Below, in pieces: positions 38,699 through 43,636 of a DNA stretch of 43,636 nucleotides. Made by a program: the position numbers and the translations under genes. The notes beneath the pieces were generated by a model. The model saw only the letters and a program-made list of their open reading frames with translations. It was not told the origin of the DNA and made no database searches. The stretch is from Rhodocyclaceae bacterium. Its GTDB lineage: Bacteria; Pseudomonadota; Gammaproteobacteria; Burkholderiales; UBA3065. How positions within the stretch are numbered: the first letter of the stretch is position 1; every line of letters begins with the position of its first letter. The DNA lies in assembly GCA_018882975.1 (NCBI GenBank), contig VEQZ01000008.1, forward strand, positions 1 through 43,636, written 5' to 3'.

Positions 38699-39226
38699 AT
38701 GTTCAAAGCCGTCGAAGCCTTTCTCGAGAAGCTGATCTTTGCCAGCCGCTGGATCCTGGCGCCGTTCTACCTCGGCCTGATTGGCGGGTTGCTCATGCTG
38801 CTGTACAAGTTCGGCGAGGGCTTCATGCACTCGCTGCACCACCTGCAGACGGTGAGCGAACAGGAGGCGGTGATGGACATCCTGGCGCTGATCGACATGT
38901 CGCTCGCCGCCAATCTGGTGCTGATCGTGATCTTTGCCGGCTGGGAGAACTTCGTCTCCAAGCTCAACATCGACGACCACGAGGACCGCCCGGAGTGGAT
39001 GGGCCACGTCGACTTCTCCAAACTCAAACTCAAGCTGCTGGCGTCGATCGTCGCCATCTCGGCCATTCAACTGCTGCGCGCCTTCATGCAGGTGGGTGAG
39101 TACAGCAACGAGCACCTGGCGTGGATGGTCGGCATCCACATGACCTTCGTGGTGTCGGGGCTGATCCTCGCCATCATGGACAAGGTGTCGGATGGCGGCC
39201 ACGGCGGGGACAAGGGCGGGCATTGA
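38699..39226 (+). CDS. UPF0114 (YqhA-like) membrane protein
   Basis: A 175-residue protein with three to four membrane helices and the family's ILAPFYLGLIGGLLMLLYKF and VLIVIFAGWENFVSKL segments. It ends in a Gly/His-rich tail. The function of UPF0114 is not established. The ATG at 38699 precedes MFKAVEAFLEKLIF, the expected amphipathic N-terminus; no clear ribosome site is seen. A 7-bp GC hairpin (39258-39264 with 39270-39276), without a T run, lies shortly after the stop. Confidence 0.88.
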   Translation: MFKAVEAFLEKLIFASRWILAPFYLGLIGGLLMLLYKFGEGFMHSLHHLQTVSEQEAVMDILALIDMSLAANLVLIVIFAGWENFVSKLNIDDHEDRPEWMGHVDFSKLKLKLLASIVAISAIQLLRAFMQVGEYSNEHLAWMVGIHMTFVVSGLILAIMDKVSDGGHGGDKGGH

Positions 39227-39365
39227 CGCGGCGCTGTTTGCCAACAGCGGGAATCCCGCGGCCCCCAGCGGGCCGCGCTGCGGGTGTCGAAGTGCTTCGC
39301 GGTCAGGTGCGGGCGGATTTCACACTTGACGCTGGTTGTTCTATCCGGAGGTTGCACGGCGAGAT

Positions 39366-39390
39366 ACCATAACGTCATCATGGTTATGGT
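39366..39390 (+). promoter_or_regulatory. Perfect 8-bp inverted repeat before the PQQ dehydrogenase gene
   Basis: ACCATAAC (39366-39373) and GTTATGGT (39383-39390) are perfect inverted arms around a 9-base centre. The right arm abuts the CAGGAG ribosome site, 14 bases before the ATG. It may be an operator for a dimeric regulator, or an mRNA hairpin that limits ribosome access. A TTGAC at 39326-39330 could belong to the promoter. Confidence 0.55.
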
Positions 39391-39404
39391 CAGGAGCCTC
39401 TGAC

Positions 39405-41309
39405 ATGAGACGCAGCACGACAATCAAGCGCATGCCCCTCCTGCAAGGCATTGCGGCGGCACTCGCCTGCATGTTGGCGGGATCGGCAGGTGCTGCTCCG
39501 CCGGTCGGTGCAATGACCGGCGCCGAGTGGCCGACCGCACTGGGCACTGCCCAAGGGACGCGCTACAGCAGCCTCGCCCAGATCAATGCCGGCAATGCCG
39601 CCGGCTTGGTCGAAGAATTCTCGATGCCTACCGGCATCCGCGCCGGCCATCAGGGCCAGCCGCTGGTGGTCAGCATAGGCGGCAAGCCGCGCATGTTCGT
39701 CGTCACGCCATACCCCAACCGGCTCATCGCGCTCGATACGGCCGGCAAGGTGGTGTGGACCTATACGCCCTCCAACCGCGAATACGCGCAGGGCGTGGCC
39801 TGCTGCGACGTGGTCAACCGCGGCGCTGCCTATGCCGCCGGCAAGGTGGTCTACAGCCTGCTCGATGGCTCGGTGGTGGCGGTCGACGCATCCACCGGCA
39901 AGCAGGTCTGGCGCACCACCGTCGGTGCGGTGAGCAAGGGCGAGACGCTGACCGGCTCGCCGATCATCGTCGGCGACAAGGTCATCGTCGGCAATGCCGG
40001 GGCCGAACTCGGCATCCGCGGGTGGGTGGCCGGGCTCAGCCTTGCCAACGGCAAGCTGGTCTGGAAAGCCTTCAACACTGGTCCCGACAGCGACGTCAAG
40101 ATCAACGCGTCCAACAACTTCTATGCCAAGGACAAGGGCACCAACCTCGGCACGTCGACCTGGCAGTCCCCCGGCGCCAGCCTCTGGCAGCAGGGCGGAT
40201 CGACCGTGTGGGGGTGGTTCACCCACGACCCGGACCTCAAGCTGGTCTACTACGGCACCGCCAATCCGGGTGTGTGGAACCCCGACATGCGCCCCGGCGA
40301 CAACAAGTGGAGCGCAACGATCTTCGCGCGTGACCCGAACACGGGGGTTGCCAAGTGGGCCTACCAATTGACCCCCCACGACGGCTGGGACTTCGATGCC
40401 ATGAACGAGGCGATCGTCATTCCGGCACCGTCCGGCGTGGCCACCGTCAAGGGCAAGGTGTTGGTCCATTTCAACAAGAACGGCTTTGCCTACATGCTCG
40501 ACGCGTGGACCGGCAGGGTGGTCAAGGCCGATCCGTTTGTGCATGTGAGCTGGGCCAGCGATGTGAACCTCGCCACCGGGCAGCCGACGGTGGTTCCCGC
40601 CATGAATCCGCACGAGGGCCAAGTCACCCCGGGTGTGTGTCCGTCTCCGCTCGGCGGCAAGGAGTTCGCGCCTGCCGCTTACTCCAACTCGACCGGTCTC
40701 TTTTACATCCCGGGCATCAATTTCTGCACGTCGCACGAGCCGCTCAAGGCCGTGTACATCCCGAGCACGCCCTTCGTCGGCGACGACCTCGGTTTCTCGC
40801 CCGACTTCGACACCACCACGGCACCGTCGGCGCCGGTGATCGTGCCGCCCGGTTCCCCGGTGGGCTTCCGTGCACTCGGCGAGTTCATCGCCTGGGACCC
40901 GGCCACGGCGAGCAAGGCATGGTCTATCGCCGAGGCGCTACCGCTCTGGGGTGGTGTGCTGGCGACAGCCGGCAACGTGGTCTTCTACGGCACGCTGGAC
41001 GGCTGGTTCCGGGCGGTGGATGCCCGCGACGGAACTGTGCTGATGAGCACGCTGTTCGACTGCGGCGTGATCGGCAACCCGATCACCTATGTCGGCGCCG
41101 ACGGCAAGCAGCGTGTCGCCGTGTATTCCGGTATTGGTTGGTTGCCCGGGGCGTTCGCCGGCGGCGCGTGTCCGGCGCGGCTCGACGGCGACGGCAACGA
41201 GAAGGAAGGTGAAGACTACGGCAGGGCCTCGCGCGCGGTCGCGCCCATGGCATCGGTGCCGGGCGGCGGGGCGTCCAGCGGCGTGCTGCACGTGTTCCGC
41301 CTGCCTTGA
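39405..41309 (+). CDS. Exported PQQ-dependent alcohol dehydrogenase, probably lanthanide-type
   Basis: A 634-residue quinoprotein with a signal peptide (cleavage probably near GSAGAA, about residues 27-32) and an eight-bladed propeller. Hallmarks are the vicinal Cys pair C133-C134 (ACCDVV), E201 in GAELG, N287 in GTANPGVWN, and D329 in GWDFDAMNE. D331, two residues after the catalytic Asp, makes the D-x-D signature associated with lanthanide-dependent XoxF/PedH enzymes. K358 in NKNGF stands where methanol dehydrogenases have Arg, as in quinohaemoprotein ethanol dehydrogenases, but no haem domain is fused. It should oxidise a primary alcohol or aldehyde in the periplasm and pass electrons to the cytochrome encoded 40 bases downstream. 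The substrate is unknown. Confidence 0.88.
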   Translation: MRRSTTIKRMPLLQGIAAALACMLAGSAGAAPPVGAMTGAEWPTALGTAQGTRYSSLAQINAGNAAGLVEEFSMPTGIRAGHQGQPLVVSIGGKPRMFVVTPYPNRLIALDTAGKVVWTYTPSNREYAQGVACCDVVNRGAAYAAGKVVYSLLDGSVVAVDASTGKQVWRTTVGAVSKGETLTGSPIIVGDKVIVGNAGAELGIRGWVAGLSLANGKLVWKAFNTGPDSDVKINASNNFYAKDKGTNLGTSTWQSPGASLWQQGGSTVWGWFTHDPDLKLVYYGTANPGVWNPDMRPGDNKWSATIFARDPNTGVAKWAYQLTPHDGWDFDAMNEAIVIPAPSGVATVKGKVLVHFNKNGFAYMLDAWTGRVVKADPFVHVSWASDVNLATGQPTVVPAMNPHEGQVTPGVCPSPLGGKEFAPAAYSNSTGLFYIPGINFCTSHEPLKAVYIPSTPFVGDDLGFSPDFDTTTAPSAPVIVPPGSPVGFRALGEFIAWDPATASKAWSIAEALPLWGGVLATAGNVVFYGTLDGWFRAVDARDGTVLMSTLFDCGVIGNPITYVGADGKQRVAVYSGIGWLPGAFAGGACPARLDGDGNEKEGEDYGRASRAVAPMASVPGGGASSGVLHVFRLP

Positions 41310-41349
41310 GCGGCCGCTACCGTTTGCCCGCCACGCTTTGGAGAAGATC

Positions 41350-41751
41350 ATGAAATCTACGACAGCCTTTGTTCTGGTCGCCGCCGCGGCGGTTCTTGCC
41401 GGTGCGGCCATCCCTTTGGACCGCGGTGCTTTTGCCGCCACCGGTGTGGGCGGGGGCAGTGGCCTCGGCCCGGTGACCGGGGCCGCCGCCGAGGGCCGCA
41501 AGCTCTGGCTTAAACTCAACTGCAGCGGCTGCCACGGCGCGCACGACGAGGGCGGTATGGGGCCGAGCATCCACCACGAGGCCGATGACGTGGCTGAGGC
41601 GGTGCTGCAGGGCAAGGGCGAGGGCATGCCCGCCTATTCGGGGCGCGTCACCCGTGCCCAACTCGCTTACCTGAGTGCCTATCTGCGCAGCATCGACACG
41701 GCCGGCGAGCCGCGTTTCACGCACTGGTGGGAGGCGACGCCGAGTCGCTGA
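41350..41751 (+). CDS. Exported monohaem cytochrome c, partner of the PQQ dehydrogenase
   Basis: A 133-residue protein with a signal peptide (hydrophobic to about residue 28, AFAA cleavage region). There is one haem site, C58-S-G-C61-H62, and a likely axial Met93 in GMPAYSGRV. The fold looks like class I cytochrome c. Gene position right after the PQQ dehydrogenase suggests it is the electron acceptor, analogous to cytochrome cL or XoxG, though it is short. No periplasmic binding protein of the MxaJ/XoxJ type accompanies it. Confidence 0.9.
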   Translation: MKSTTAFVLVAAAAVLAGAAIPLDRGAFAATGVGGGSGLGPVTGAAAEGRKLWLKLNCSGCHGAHDEGGMGPSIHHEADDVAEAVLQGKGEGMPAYSGRVTRAQLAYLSAYLRSIDTAGEPRFTHWWEATPSR

Positions 41752-41774
41752 AAGGCCCAATGCCACATTGGTTG

Positions 41775-41850
41775 TGGCGCCCAAGACAGGAATCGAACCT
41801 GTGACCTACCGCTTAGGAGGCGGTCGCTCTATCCACTGAGCTACGAGGGC
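41775..41850 (-). tRNA. tRNA-Arg (anticodon CCT), with a mismatched acceptor stem
   Basis: A 76-nt cloverleaf on the minus strand. The anticodon stem-loop ACCGC-CTCCTAA-GCGGT carries CCT, the T arm ACAGG-TTCGATT-CCTGT is perfect, and CCA is encoded. The acceptor arms GCCCTCG and CTTGGGC leave T5-T68 and C6-T67 unpaired, so only five of seven pairs form. It may still function. It lies 12 bases downstream of the P-type ATPase gene on the same strand. Confidence 0.9.
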
Positions 41851-41862
41851 GGGCACCGGATT

Positions 41863-43636
<1,774 letters not shown>

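Overview
The window is about 43.6 kb of a GC-rich (mostly about two-thirds G+C by eye) Gram-negative chromosome. Gene orders such as prs-rplY-pth-ychF beside tRNA-Gln/ispE/lolB, pheS-pheT-ihfA-merR-tRNA-Pro, surE-pcm-rpoS and mlaFEDCB point to a betaproteobacterium. Rhodocyclales or a near relative is my best guess, but this is inferred from synteny and protein style, not from a marker gene. The window is mostly conserved housekeeping sequence with a few accessory patches.

Layout. 1-2733: the tail of the error-prone polymerase dnaE2, an intergenic repeat/hairpin element, and a Kef-type antiporter. 2886-7771: the mlaFEDCB lipid-transport operon, an ABC ATPase without its usual permease, then gmk and rpoZ. 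7893-10079: the bifunctional (p)ppGpp enzyme spoT. 10177-22118 lies on the minus strand: an MHS-family symporter; ychF; a visibly lower-GC two-gene islet (an alpha/beta-hydrolase and an unrecognised protein); pth, rplY, prs, tRNA-Gln, ispE, lolB, a TPR lipoprotein and an SLC13-type anion transporter. 22119-22595 is a long noncoding interval holding an AT-rich patch and a 22-bp dyad. 22596-30346: tRNA-Val, thrS, infC (ATC start), rpmI, rplT, a strong terminator, pheS, pheT, ihfA, merR and tRNA-Pro. 30370-36722: surE, pcm, rpoS (nlpD absent) and two unrelated PLP decarboxylases in tandem. 36719-39226: a TerC-type membrane protein (minus), a 2-oxoglutarate/Fe(II) prolyl-hydroxylase-like protein and a YqhA-type membrane protein. 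39405-41751: an exported PQQ alcohol dehydrogenase with a lanthanide-type Asp-x-Asp signature plus a monohaem cytochrome c. 41775-43636: tRNA-Arg with a mismatched acceptor stem and the C-terminal part of a P-type cation ATPase that runs off the window.

How the genes work together. The central blocks make translation components (aminoacyl-tRNA synthetases, IF3, L20, L25, L35, peptidyl-tRNA hydrolase, YchF), nucleotide and isoprenoid precursors (Prs, Gmk, IspE) and envelope-maintenance factors (Mla, LolB). Stress control is represented by SpoT, RpoS, SurE, Pcm and the decarboxylases. The accessory content most worth attention is the low-GC hydrolase plus unknown-protein islet inserted into the rplY-pth-ychF block, the PQQ dehydrogenase/cytochrome pair with an inverted repeat just upstream, the DnaA-box-like dyad, and the structured repeat downstream of dnaE2. 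None of these is proved to be a new system from sequence alone; the islet is the best candidate.
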